From Paracidovorax cattleyae (GTDB taxonomy: Bacteria; Pseudomonadota; Gammaproteobacteria; Burkholderiales; Burkholderiaceae_C): a stretch of DNA of 64,000 nt. Every line of letters starts with the position of its first letter. The first letter of the stretch is position 1. The DNA lies in the NCBI RefSeq assembly GCF_900104515.1, contig NZ_FNJL01000002.1, positions 62,001 through 126,000 on the forward strand, in the 5' to 3' direction. Under the pieces are notes generated by a model. The model did no database searches. It saw only the letters and a list, made by a program, of their open reading frames with translations, and was not told the DNA's origin. This document shows positions 17,869 through 26,418 of the stretch, piece by piece. The translations under genes were made by a program, and so were the position numbers.

Positions 17869-18923
17869 TTTCCCTTTCGCAGCAGATAACCGATTTCCAG
17901 GCCGGTGGAATCCACCTGGTCGGAAGTTGTTTCACGGGTGAGCAAAGACAGGCCTGCCTCGGAGAAAATCTCCTGCCATTCGGCGTCTTCGATCAGTTTC
18001 TGGTTGGTGAAGCAGTGCAGGAGGTAATAGGGGTTGTAGTAGGCCAGCGAAAGGCCATGGCGCATCGCACGTGGATCGTGGAACTGGTTGTCCACTTCAA
18101 TAATGATGATGTTGATGTCGGGAAAGCGGCGTACTATCTTCCTGAGGAAATCGACGACGGCCTGCCGGCCGGACTGGCCGAGTATTTCATGCAGCACGAA
18201 GCCAAGAACGATGAAATCGGGAGTGAAATCGAAATCCGAACCGAGGAACTCAACGGCGCCGGAGTGGCTGATGCGAATGCGATCGGAAAGACCCTCTCGC
18301 TCGACGAGCGCCGCCGCTTCTTCGTAACCGCCTCGGTCCGGTTCTGCTCCCCATGCTTGGATGTGAGGCAGGGCCTTGCAAAATTCGGCCAGATAGAGGC
18401 CGTTGCCGCAGCCCAGGTCCAGGAGCCTGGTGCAGGCCGTCGGCGCTTTCGCCATGAGCGACTTGGTGAGAGGAATCGCGTCGAAATGGCTGATGCCGCA
18501 ACTGCCAACCCCGACCTGCGTCGCATTGCGCGTAGCCCAGTCGGAGCCCGCCTTCAAGCGATCGCCCATCTGCAGGAAGGTGGTGGCATATCCACCTATC
18601 AGCATCACGTACCAGCCCTGCAGGGGCCGCAGTGCCCGGCCTTTTTGCGACAGCATCAGGCCTTCGGGGGACTCTGTCAGGATCGCTTCGTTCTTCAGGT
18701 ATTGGAACAGTCCTAGCAGCCTGGCTCGATCCATGCCCAATGTGCTGCACGCATCGTCTGCGGGTACAGGCGTTTCTCCTTCGAGCAGAGAAAACAGCCC
18801 GGTGTCGAATAAGTGGTAGATGGCGATGGCGAGTGCGAATTTCCGGATGGGGTCGATTCCCTCGATGAGATCGGCCTCGAAATTCTGGTGGATATCATTC
18901 TGGCGTATGGCTGGGGAATGCAT
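17865..18923 (-). CDS. SAM-dependent methyltransferase, alpha-keto-acid C-methyltransferase type (2-ketoarginine methyltransferase/MrsA-like)
   Basis: A 352-residue class I methyltransferase. An N-terminal helical/winged dimerisation domain occupies about 1-150, and the Rossmann domain starts with motif [13 protein letters not shown] near 166. A family-like C-terminal block reads [19 protein letters not shown]. This layout matches the alpha-keto-acid C-methyltransferases MrsA and SgvM, which methylate the beta carbon of 2-oxo acids such as 5-guanidino-2-oxopentanoate. I place it there from remembered family sequence features, not from a search. The coding sequence has more A/T at third positions than its neighbours, which suggests transfer. 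Its stop overlaps the aminotransferase start by 4 bp. No clear Shine-Dalgarno is seen before the ATG at 18923. Confidence 0.78.
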   Translation of the reverse strand: MHSPAIRQNDIHQNFEADLIEGIDPIRKFALAIAIYHLFDTGLFSLLEGETPVPADDACSTLGMDRARLLGLFQYLKNEAILTESPEGLMLSQKGRALRPLQGWYVMLIGGYATTFLQMGDRLKAGSDWATRNATQVGVGSCGISHFDAIPLTKSLMAKAPTACTRLLDLGCGNGLYLAEFCKALPHIQAWGAEPDRGGYEEAAALVEREGLSDRIRISHSGAVEFLGSDFDFTPDFIVLGFVLHEILGQSGRQAVVDFLRKIVRRFPDINIIIIEVDNQFHDPRAMRHGLSLAYYNPYYLLHCFTNQKLIEDAEWQEIFSEAGLSLLTRETTSDQVDSTGLEIGYLLRKGK

Positions 18924-19394
18924 GAGTGATGGGTCGGGTGGAGGATGGGCGGCACCGCTGGGTATCGGCTTCCGTTCAAACGGGAGAGAATGTTCCGGTA
19001 TGTTTCTTTGCGTTCAAGAAGTGACCGAGGCGTATGGCAGGCGCCAGGAAAATCATCCTATCATGCGAACCGGCGAGAGGTAATGGTTTTTCCGGCGGAG
19101 AATTAATATGAGTTTATGCAATACATAAACCAATGAAGACGCTGAATTTCGCGCCAGCGTTGGGAAATCCTGTGCATTCGTTCCCGGCAGAGAGCGCCTG
19201 CCGGCCCATCGGCGCCATGGTCTTTTTGTCCCGTGGCGATGAATTCCCGGGCGGTTGTCGGAGCGTCGCACCAGCGCCATCCGCGCCGCGATCCAGGCAC
19301 CGGGGCGCTCTGTCCGGCGCGGACCGCGGATGTGTTGTCGCACCCCGGCACAGGCACGGTGCAGGGTGCAGGGTGCAGGGGAGGGCCTTGCAGG
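18924..19394. promoter_or_regulatory. AT-rich leader/promoter region upstream of the methyltransferase operon
   Basis: This 471-bp gap lies between recJ (ends 19395) and the methyltransferase (starts 18923). The part from about 19000 to 19140 is markedly AT-richer than the surroundings. On the minus strand a possible promoter is TTGGTT, 17 bp, CATATT (about 19105-19133), with the 19112-19130 palindrome in its spacer. The recJ-proximal part is GC-rich and holds three tandem copies of GGTGCAG (19358-19378). No protein-coding sequence is convincing here. Confidence 0.45.
19112..19130. promoter_or_regulatory. Perfect 19-bp palindrome, candidate operator
   Basis: The sequence GTTTATGCAATACATAAAC is a perfect inverted repeat of 7-bp arms around a 5-bp centre. 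It sits in the AT-rich region about 190 bp before the methyltransferase start and falls between the candidate -35 and -10 elements read on the minus strand. Size and symmetry suit a dimeric repressor or activator. No regulator gene lies beside it, so the cognate protein is unknown. Confidence 0.5.
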
Positions 19395-21110
19395 CTAGAG
19401 CTGCGCGCCTTCCACCAGGAACTGCACCCGCCGCTCCCCCTTCCACTCGTTCACGTCGAGCCGGAACGCCAGCAGCACGCGCGCCGGCAGCGGCTCCGTG
19501 TGGCCGAACCAGATGCCGTCCACCGGGCGGCCCTGGTGCAGCAGCTTGAGCGACAGGTGGTTCTTCCCTTCGCCCACGAGGCGCTGGCTCACGATCTCCA
19601 CTTCCTCGCTGAAGGTCGGCGGCGCGAAGCCCTGGCCCCAGACCTCGCGGTGCAGCGTGTCCACCAGCTCGGCGCGGCAGTATTCCGGCGAAAGCGGCCC
19701 GTCGGTGTCGAGCCGGCGCATCAGCGTGGCGGCATCCAGCCACTCCTGGGCTACCTGGGCGAACGCGCGCTCGAACACCAGGAACCGGTCCTTCGCCACG
19801 GTGCAGCCGGCCGCCATCGCATGGCCGCCGAACTTCAGGATCACGCCCGGATGGCGCTTGGCCACCAGGTCCAGCGCGTCGCGCAGGTGGAAGCCGGGAA
19901 TGGAGCGGCCCGAGCCCTTGATCTCGTCCTCCTTGCCCGGCGCGCTGCTGGTGGCGAACACGAAGGTCGGCCGGTGCAGCCGGTCCTTGATGCGCGAGGC
20001 CACGATGCCCACCACGCCCTCGTGGAAGTCCGGGTCCCAGACGCTCACTGCGGCCGGCGGCTCGTCGTTCTCGCCGAACAGGCTCTCGGCCATCAGCAGG
20101 GCCTGCTCGCGCATGCCCCCTTCGATCTCGCGCCGCTCGCGGTTGATCGCGTCGAGCGTGCGTGCCAGTTCCGCGGCCCGGCCCGGGTCGTCGGTCAGCA
20201 GGCATTCGATGCCCAGCGTCATGTCCGCGAGACGGCCGGCCGCGTTGATGCGCGGGCCCAGCGCGAACCCGAAATCGAAGGTGGCGGCCACGGCCGCCTT
20301 GCGGCCCGCCGCGTCGAAGAGTGCCGCGATGCCCGCCGGCATGTGGCCCGCGCGGATGCGCTTGAGCCCCTGTGCCACCAGGCGCCGGTTGTTCGCGTCC
20401 AGGCGCACCACGTCGGCCACCGTGCCCAGCGCGACCAGCGGCAGCAGCGGCTCCAGCTTCGGCTGGCCGGCCTTGTCGAACACGCCGCGCTCGCGCAGTT
20501 CCGCGCGCAGCGCCATCAGCACGTAGAACATCACGCCCACGCCGGCGATGGACTTGCTCTCGAAGGTGCAGCCCGGCTGGTTGGGGTTCACGATGGCATC
20601 GGCCTGCGGCAGTTCCGGGCCGGGCAGGTGGTGGTCCGTCACCAGCACCGAGAGGCCCAGCGCCCTGGCCTCGGCCACGCCTTCCATGCTGGCGATGCCG
20701 TTGTCCACGGTGACCAGCAGGTCGGCCCCGCGTTCGTGCACGCGGCGCGCGATGGCCGGGCTCAGGCCGTAGCCGTCGGCGATGCGGTCGGGCACCAGAT
20801 AGTCCACCTGGCGGGCGCCCAGCAGCCGCAGGCCGCGCACGGCCACGGCGCAGGCCGTGGCCCCGTCGCAGTCGTAGTCGGCCACCACGACGATGCGCAG
20901 GTCCTGCGCGATCGCATCGGCCAGCAGCGCCGCGGCCTCGCGCGTGCCCCGCAACCCGGGCGGCGGCAGCAGCCGCGCCAGCGCGTCGTCGAGCTCGTCG
21001 TGGGCGGTCACGCCGCGTGCGGCGTAGAGCCGTGCGAGCAGCGGATGCACGCCCGCCTGCTCCAGCGCCCACACGGCGCGGGGCGGAATGTCCCGGGCCA
21101 CGATCTTCAT
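19395..21110 (-). CDS. recJ: Single-stranded-DNA-specific exonuclease RecJ
   Basis: A 571-residue DHH-family 5'-3' single-strand exonuclease used in recombination and mismatch repair. Catalytic motifs are VVVADYDCDGATA (DYDCD at 78-82) and VTDHHLPG (DHH at 159-161). The DHHA1-type block GSGRSIPGFHLRDAL and GGHAMAAGC follow in the second half, and an OB-like C-terminus ends the protein. Length equals E. coli RecJ (577). ATG 21110 overlaps the stop of the upstream RpfE-like gene (ATGA), indicating coupled translation. Confidence 0.95.
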   Translation of the reverse strand: MKIVARDIPPRAVWALEQAGVHPLLARLYAARGVTAHDELDDALARLLPPPGLRGTREAAALLADAIAQDLRIVVVADYDCDGATACAVAVRGLRLLGARQVDYLVPDRIADGYGLSPAIARRVHERGADLLVTVDNGIASMEGVAEARALGLSVLVTDHHLPGPELPQADAIVNPNQPGCTFESKSIAGVGVMFYVLMALRAELRERGVFDKAGQPKLEPLLPLVALGTVADVVRLDANNRRLVAQGLKRIRAGHMPAGIAALFDAAGRKAAVAATFDFGFALGPRINAAGRLADMTLGIECLLTDDPGRAAELARTLDAINRERREIEGGMREQALLMAESLFGENDEPPAAVSVWDPDFHEGVVGIVASRIKDRLHRPTFVFATSSAPGKEDEIKGSGRSIPGFHLRDALDLVAKRHPGVILKFGGHAMAAGCTVAKDRFLVFERAFAQVAQEWLDAATLMRRLDTDGPLSPEYCRAELVDTLHREVWGQGFAPPTFSEEVEIVSQRLVGEGKNHLSLKLLHQGRPVDGIWFGHTEPLPARVLLAFRLDVNEWKGERRVQFLVEGAQL

Positions 21111-22063
21111 AGCTGCTCCTGCACGGATTGAAAGCGCACCGGCCGCAGCCTGCGCCGCAGCCGCTCCAGCAGACTGGCGGGCGCCGTCTCCCAGGCCATG
21201 GCGCTGCGCTCGCCGCACAGCGTCAGGCGCGCGGCGCCGCCGCGCTCCACATGGTCCGCCAGCCGGGCGGCCGGCCCGGCATCCAGCGCCTTCCAGCCCT
21301 CGGCCCAGGCGCGCCAGTCCTCGTGCAGCGCGGCATCGCGCAGGGCCTGCGGCACCTCGGCCGGTGCCGCCCCGGCCAGGACCCGGTCGGCCAGGCGGCC
21401 CGCGCCGTGCACCCAGAAGGCGTTCACGGGGGCCTGCCCGCGCTCGGCGCGCGCGTCGTTGAAGGGATGGGTGTAGAGCAGCATCTGCATCTCGCTGTGC
21501 AGGCGGTGCAGCAGCCGCGCCCGGGCCGCATCGGGCATCCATGCGCGCACGTCGCGCTGCACCACCCGGTCCAGCGAAGCCGTGGCCAGGCCGTCGAACA
21601 GCGCCGAGCGCGCCAGCCAGCGCGTGGGCGCGTGGTAGGCCAGCTCGATGCCGTCCTCCGCGAACCAGGGCGCGAGGATGTCCATCAGCGCGCGCGATGC
21701 GGCCTCGTCCAGGCCCAGCGCGGCCGGGTCCGCCAGCATCACCTGGTCGGCCCCCACCTGCCACTGGCAGGGCGTCACCCAGGCCCAGGCCGACCCGTCG
21801 GGCGGGCCCGGCTGCGCCGCATGGCGCTCCCAGGCCGCCCAGGGCGTGGTGCCGGCGCGGCTGGCCGGCAGTCCCAGGTGGCGCGCCAGCGCGCGCTCGT
21901 GCGGCGGGGTGAAGTCGGATTCCTCGCCGGCATCCGTGCCGGCGGCCGACAGGCGCGCGAGCAGCCGGTCCAGGTGGGGCAGGCCCAGGCCCTGCAGGGC
22001 CTGCCGGCACCCCGGCGCCGTGCTGGCCGCCAGGGGAATGAGCAAATGGTGGATCTCCGACAT
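21107..22063 (-). CDS. RpfE-like conserved protein upstream of recJ
   Basis: A 318-residue soluble protein that I place in the RpfE-type family often annotated as a regulatory protein or, loosely, phosphoglycerate mutase. Visible conserved-looking blocks include HLLIPLA at the N-terminus, WAWVTPCQWQVGADQV and LADP near 105-125, and LHRLHSEMQMLLYTHPFNDAR, VNAFWVHGAG near 190-235. The same gene sits next to recJ in Xanthomonas (rpfE-recJ), which supports the assignment. Biochemical function is unknown. The start at 22063 (MSEIHHLLIPLA) was preferred over 22087 because conservation starts there. Its stop overlaps recJ by 4 bp. The gene is divergent from the lolC/E gene, with about 83 bp between starts. 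Confidence 0.7.
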   Translation of the reverse strand: MSEIHHLLIPLAASTAPGCRQALQGLGLPHLDRLLARLSAAGTDAGEESDFTPPHERALARHLGLPASRAGTTPWAAWERHAAQPGPPDGSAWAWVTPCQWQVGADQVMLADPAALGLDEAASRALMDILAPWFAEDGIELAYHAPTRWLARSALFDGLATASLDRVVQRDVRAWMPDAARARLLHRLHSEMQMLLYTHPFNDARAERGQAPVNAFWVHGAGRLADRVLAGAAPAEVPQALRDAALHEDWRAWAEGWKALDAGPAARLADHVERGGAARLTLCGERSAMAWETAPASLLERLRRRLRPVRFQSVQEQL

Positions 22064-22146
22064 GGCGGGTATTGTCCGGGATGCCACAATCGGCGCCGTC
22101 CCGGTGCCGCCAATCCCGTCGCGGCGCGGGGCGCTTTCTCCCCACC

Positions 22147-23400
22147 ATGCAACTTCCCTACGAACTGGCCCTGGGCTGGCGCTACACCCGGGCCGGACGC
22201 GCCACGCGGCGCAACGGCTTCATCTCGTTCATCTCCGGCGTCTCCATGCTGGGCATCGCGCTCGGCGTGGCCGCCCTCATCATCGTGCTCAGCGTGATGA
22301 ACGGCTTCCAGAAGGAAGTGCGCGACCGCATGCTCAGCGTGGTGTCCCACGTGGAGATCTTCGCGCCCCAGGGCGCCGCGCTGCCCGATCCCGCGCTCAC
22401 CATGGCCGAGGCCCGCAAGAATCCCGAGGTCGTGGGCGCCGCGCCCTTCGTCGGCTCGCAGGCGCTCATCGCGCGGGGCGAGGACATGAAGGGCGCCCTG
22501 GTGCGTGGCATCGACCCGGCCCGCGAGGGCGAAGTGACCGACCTGGCGGCAAAGAATGCCGACGCCGTGCAGACGCTGGCCCCTGGCAGCTTCCATGTGG
22601 TGCTGGGCCTGGAACTGGCGCGGGCGCTCGGTGTGCGCGTGGGCGAGCCCGTCACCCTCATCGCGCCGGGCGGGCAGGTCACGCCGGCCGGCGTCGTGCC
22701 GCGCCTCAAGCAGATGACGGTCTCGGGCCTCTTCGAATCCGGCCACTACGAATACGACTCCGCCCTGGTGCTCATGCACCATGCCGACGCCGAGCGCATC
22801 TTCCGCCTGGAGGGCCCCACCGGCATCCGCCTGAAGCTGCGCGACCTGCACCAGGCCCCGGAAGTGACGCAGGAACTCGCCCGCACCCTCTCCGGCGACC
22901 TGCTGATCCGCGACTGGACGCAGCAGAACCGCACCTGGTTCGCCGCCGTCCAGCTCGAAAAGCGCATGATGTTCATCATCCTCACGCTCATCGTGGCGGT
23001 GGCGGCCTTCAACCTGGTCTCCACGCTGGTCATGACCGTGACCGACAAGCGCGCCGACATCGCCATCCTGCGCACCCTGGGCGCCAGCCCGCACAGCATC
23101 ATGGCCGTCTTCGTGGTGCAGGGCGCGCTCGTGGGCGTGATCGGCACGGCCTGCGGGCTGGCCCTCGGCCTGCTCGTGGCCTTCAACATCGACGTCATCG
23201 TGCCGGCCATCGAGCATGCGCTGCACGCGAGTTTCCTGCCCAAAGACATCTACCTGATCAGCAAGATGCCCAGCGACCCCCAGAGCAGCGACATCACCCC
23301 CATCGCGGTCATCTCCCTCGTGCTGGCCTTCGCGGCCACCCTGTACCCGAGCTGGCGCGCCAGCCGCGTGAATCCCGCGGAGGCGCTGCGTTATGAGTGA
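22147..23400 (+). CDS. lolC: Lipoprotein-releasing system permease LolC/LolE
   Basis: A 417-residue inner-membrane permease of the Lol exporter, which extracts outer-membrane lipoproteins from the inner membrane. An N-terminal helix (about 27-50, [21 protein letters not shown]) is followed by a large periplasmic domain and three C-terminal helices typical of the FtsX/MacB superfamily ([35 protein letters not shown]; a final helix near 390). Only one permease gene is present, so the complex probably uses a LolF-like homodimer or a partner elsewhere; the name lolC versus lolE is not decided by sequence here. lolD overlaps its 3' end by 8 bp. Confidence 0.9.
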   Translation: MQLPYELALGWRYTRAGRATRRNGFISFISGVSMLGIALGVAALIIVLSVMNGFQKEVRDRMLSVVSHVEIFAPQGAALPDPALTMAEARKNPEVVGAAPFVGSQALIARGEDMKGALVRGIDPAREGEVTDLAAKNADAVQTLAPGSFHVVLGLELARALGVRVGEPVTLIAPGGQVTPAGVVPRLKQMTVSGLFESGHYEYDSALVLMHHADAERIFRLEGPTGIRLKLRDLHQAPEVTQELARTLSGDLLIRDWTQQNRTWFAAVQLEKRMMFIILTLIVAVAAFNLVSTLVMTVTDKRADIAILRTLGASPHSIMAVFVVQGALVGVIGTACGLALGLLVAFNIDVIVPAIEHALHASFLPKDIYLISKMPSDPQSSDITPIAVISLVLAFAATLYPSWRASRVNPAEALRYE

Positions 23401-24130
23401 CATGACCCCCACGATCGGCGGCCCGTTGGCCGGCTCTGCAGGCGCTGCGGGCTCCCCGCTGGTGCTGCAGGCCCGCGGCCTCACCAAGCGCTTTACCGAA
23501 GGCCGGCTCGACGTCACCGTGCTCAAGGGCGTGGACCTGTCCGTGCACAGGGGTGAGACCCTGGCCATCGTGGGCGCCTCGGGCTCGGGCAAGAGCACGC
23601 TGCTGCACCTGCTCGGCGGGCTGGACGCGCCCACCTCCGGCAGCGTGCAGCTGCAGGGCGCGGCCTTCGACACGCTCTCGCCCCAGGAGCAGGGGCGCCT
23701 GCGCAATACCCACCTGGGCTTCATCTACCAGTTCCACCACCTGCTGCCCGAGTTCAGCGCGCGCGACAACGTCGCCATGCCCCTGCGCATCCGCCGCGAG
23801 CCCTATGCCGCCTGCCTGGAGCGGGCCGACGCCATGCTCGCCGCGGTGGGCCTGGCCGGCCGCGTGCACCACCGGCCGGCGGAGCTGTCCGGCGGCGAGC
23901 GCCAGCGCGTGGCCATCGCGCGCGCCCTGGTGACCCGCCCCGCCTGCGTGCTGGCCGACGAGCCCACCGGCAACCTCGACCGCGCCACCGCCGACGGCGT
24001 GTTCCAGCTCATGCTGCAGCTCGCCCGCGGACAGGGCACGGCCTTCGTGATGGTCACCCACGACGAGGCCCTGGCCGCGCGCTGCGACCGCGTCGTGCGG
24101 CTGGTGTCCGGCGCGCTGGCGGTGGCCTGA
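23393..24130 (+). CDS. lolD: Lipoprotein-releasing ABC ATPase LolD
   Basis: A 245-residue ATPase energising lipoprotein release. Walker [10 protein letters not shown] is near 59-67, the Q-loop is in [12 protein letters not shown], which includes the LolD-type hydrophobic stretch, the signature is LSGGERQR near 165, Walker B is [11 protein letters not shown] near 185, and the switch is MVTHDEALA. The ATG at 23393 overlaps the permease by 8 bp; ATG 23402 is an alternative. The first 20 residues are Gly/Ala-rich and not conserved in the family, which leaves the start slightly uncertain. Confidence 0.93.
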   Translation: MSDMTPTIGGPLAGSAGAAGSPLVLQARGLTKRFTEGRLDVTVLKGVDLSVHRGETLAIVGASGSGKSTLLHLLGGLDAPTSGSVQLQGAAFDTLSPQEQGRLRNTHLGFIYQFHHLLPEFSARDNVAMPLRIRREPYAACLERADAMLAAVGLAGRVHHRPAELSGGERQRVAIARALVTRPACVLADEPTGNLDRATADGVFQLMLQLARGQGTAFVMVTHDEALAARCDRVVRLVSGALAVA

Positions 24131-24174
24131 CGCGGCCGGCGGACAGTTCCTGCACCGCGCGAAGGAGGATGGAC

Positions 24175-25251
24175 ATGGACCGCGCTGCAGCAGAGGGATT
24201 CCCCTCGCTGGCGATCACCCAGGGCGATCCGGCGGGCATCGGCCCGGAGATCGTCGCCAGGGCCTTCCGTGACGCGCCCGATGCGATGCGGGGCTGCTTC
24301 GTGGTCGGCGAGGTGGAGACCCTGCGCCGAGCCGCGCGCTGCATCGCCCGGCCGGGCGAGCCGTCCCTGCCGCTGGCGGTGCTGGAGTCGCCCGCGGAGG
24401 CGCTTGCCGCGCCGCCGCGCTGCCTGCCGGTGCTGCCCCTGCCGGGCCTGCCCGGGCCGGTGCCGTTCGGTGCCGTGCATGCCGGGGCCGGACGGGCGGC
24501 GGCGGATTGTGTCACCTGGGCCGCCCGTGCCGCGCTGCGCGGCGAGATCGCGGGCCTGGTCACGGCACCGCTGCACAAGGAAGCGCTGTCCGCCGCCGGC
24601 GTCCACCATCCCGGTCACACCGAGTTGCTGCAGGCCGAGGCCGCGCGCCATGCCGGCGTGCCCGTCGCGGACATGCCCGTGCGCATGATGCTCGCCAGCG
24701 AAGAGCTGCGCACCGTGCTGGTCAGCATCCACGTGTCCCTGCGCGATGCCATCGCGGCGGTCACGCAGGGCAACGTGCTGCGCACGCTGGAGATCACGCA
24801 TGCGGCGCTGCGGCGCAGCCTGGGGCGCGATCCGCGCATCGGCGTCGCGGGCCTCAACCCGCACGCGGGCGAGGGCGGGCTCTTCGGCCGCGAGGAGATC
24901 GAGGCCATCGCCCCGGCCATCGCCGCGGCGCGCGCGCTCGGCATCGACGCGCACGGCCCCTTCGCGCCCGACACGGTCTTCATGCGCGCGCGCAGCACGC
25001 CGCAGCACGCGGGCGAATTCGATGTGGTGCTGGCCATGTACCACGACCAGGGCCTGATTCCCGTCAAGTACCTGGGCGTGGACAAGGGCGTGAACGTCAC
25101 GCTCGGGCTGCCCCTGGTGCGCACCAGCCCGGACCACGGCACGGCCTTCGACATCGCCGGCCGCGGCGTGGCCGACGCATCGAGCCTCGTCGAGGCCGTG
25201 CTGGCGGCGCGCCGTCTGGCGGGCCCGGCTCCGGGCGCCGTCAGCGCCTGA
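24175..25251 (+). CDS. pdxA: 4-hydroxythreonine-4-phosphate dehydrogenase
   Basis: A 358-residue NAD-dependent enzyme of pyridoxal phosphate biosynthesis that oxidises 4-phosphohydroxy-L-threonine. Conserved blocks are [13 protein letters not shown] near the N-terminus, [22 protein letters not shown], and the metal/substrate block [14 protein letters not shown] with [16 protein letters not shown] near the C-terminus. The ATG at 24169 is fused to the ribosome-binding AAGGAGG itself, so the ATG at 24175, six bases after it, was chosen. The 3' end overlaps mscL on the opposite strand by 11 bp. Confidence 0.94.
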   Translation: MDRAAAEGFPSLAITQGDPAGIGPEIVARAFRDAPDAMRGCFVVGEVETLRRAARCIARPGEPSLPLAVLESPAEALAAPPRCLPVLPLPGLPGPVPFGAVHAGAGRAAADCVTWAARAALRGEIAGLVTAPLHKEALSAAGVHHPGHTELLQAEAARHAGVPVADMPVRMMLASEELRTVLVSIHVSLRDAIAAVTQGNVLRTLEITHAALRRSLGRDPRIGVAGLNPHAGEGGLFGREEIEAIAPAIAAARALGIDAHGPFAPDTVFMRARSTPQHAGEFDVVLAMYHDQGLIPVKYLGVDKGVNVTLGLPLVRTSPDHGTAFDIAGRGVADASSLVEAVLAARRLAGPAPGAVSA

Positions 25252-25672
25252 GGCTGTCGCGGATCTCGCGCAGCAGCAGGACGTCTTCCGGCGGCGGGGT
25301 CGGGGCGGCAGGAGGCGCGGGCGGCGCCTCGCGCTTGAGCCGGTTGATTTGCTTGACCATCATGAAAATGATGAACGCGAGAATCAGGAAATTCACCGCG
25401 ACGGTAATGAAACTGCCGTAGGCGAGCACCGGCACGCCCGCCTTGCGCAGGGCGTCCAGCGTGGCCGGGGTGCCGGGCGGCACACTGCCGAGCACGAGAA
25501 AGAGATTCGAGAAATCCAGGCGACCGAATACCAGCCCGACGATGGGCATGATGACGTCGTTCACCAGCGAGTCCACGATCTTTCCGAAGGCGCCCCCGAT
25601 GATCACGCCCACGGCGAGATCTATCACATTTCCCTTCACCGCGAACTCCCGGAACTCCTTTGCAATACCCAT
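25241..25672 (-). CDS. mscL: Large-conductance mechanosensitive channel
   Basis: A 143-residue MscL, the pentameric osmotic safety valve of the inner membrane. The amphipathic N-terminus [18 protein letters not shown] precedes TM1 (about 15-37, with the gate glycines [12 protein letters not shown]). TM2 is about 85-107 ([20 protein letters not shown]). A cytoplasmic helix carries a Pro-rich linker [13 protein letters not shown] and ends [11 protein letters not shown], the family's typical tail. Slightly longer than E. coli MscL (136). Convergent overlap with pdxA. Confidence 0.96.
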   Translation of the reverse strand: MGIAKEFREFAVKGNVIDLAVGVIIGGAFGKIVDSLVNDVIMPIVGLVFGRLDFSNLFLVLGSVPPGTPATLDALRKAGVPVLAYGSFITVAVNFLILAFIIFMMVKQINRLKREAPPAPPAAPTPPPEDVLLLREIRDSLRR

Positions 25673-25807
25673 TTCGCTTCTCCTTGATATAGCTGAAAAC
25701 CCTTGCAGTATTGCCGAGCCGGAGGGGTGATAACCCCTGGAATTGACCTTACTTGCGCCGCTACAATTTGTGATTGCTCCCCCAGCGACGACCTATTGAG
25801 GACCCCC

Positions 25808-26407
25808 ATGAGTGAAACCCCAATCGACTCCAGCAAGCGGACGTGGCTCATAGCGTCGGGCTGTGCTGGTGCGGTGGGCGGCGTGGCGACGGCCGTGCCG
25901 TTCGTGAGCACTTTCCAGCCCTCCGAGAAAGCCAAGGCCGCCGGGGCCGCGGTGGAGGTGGACATCGCCGGCCTCAAGACCGGCGAGAAGATGACCGTGG
26001 AGTGGCGCGGCAAGCCGGTCTGGATCATCAAGCGCTCGCCCGAGCAGCTGGCCGCGCTGCCGGGGCTCGATCCGCAGCTCGCCGATCCCAAGTCCGAGCG
26101 CAAGCCCTCGGAGCTCACCCCCGAATACGCGCGCAATGAGAACCGCTCCATCAAGCCCGAGATCCTCGTCGCGGTGGGCATCTGCACGCACCTCGGCTGC
26201 TCGCCGAGCGACAAGTTCATGCCCGGCGCACAGCCCTCGCTGCCCGACGACTGGAAGGGCGGCTTCCTCTGCCCCTGCCACGGCTCCACCTTCGACATGG
26301 CCGGCCGCGTCTTCAAGAACAAGCCCGCGCCGGACAACCTCGAGGTGCCTCCCCACATGTACCTGTCGGAGACCAGGCTCCTGATCGGTGAAGACAAGAA
26401 GGCCTGA
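25808..26407 (+). CDS. petA: Ubiquinol-cytochrome c reductase Rieske iron-sulfur subunit
   Basis: A 199-residue Rieske protein of the cytochrome bc1 complex. The single N-terminal anchor (about 12-35) follows SSKRTWL, a Tat-like signal with one arginine. The [2Fe-2S] ligands are in CTHLGC (near 126-131) and CPCHGS (near 155-160). GAGG upstream of ATG 25808 supports this start. It is the first gene of petABC; petB follows after 11 bp. A longer upstream open frame exists but has no ribosome-binding site. Confidence 0.96.
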   Translation: MSETPIDSSKRTWLIASGCAGAVGGVATAVPFVSTFQPSEKAKAAGAAVEVDIAGLKTGEKMTVEWRGKPVWIIKRSPEQLAALPGLDPQLADPKSERKPSELTPEYARNENRSIKPEILVAVGICTHLGCSPSDKFMPGAQPSLPDDWKGGFLCPCHGSTFDMAGRVFKNKPAPDNLEVPPHMYLSETRLLIGEDKKA

Positions 26408-26418
26408 GGGAGACGCAC

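Noticed and set aside
19358-19378. Three tandem copies of GGTGCAG, considered as a regulatory iteron or CRISPR-like array
   Set aside because: Only three short copies with no spacers; most likely slippage. No CRISPR array is present in the window.
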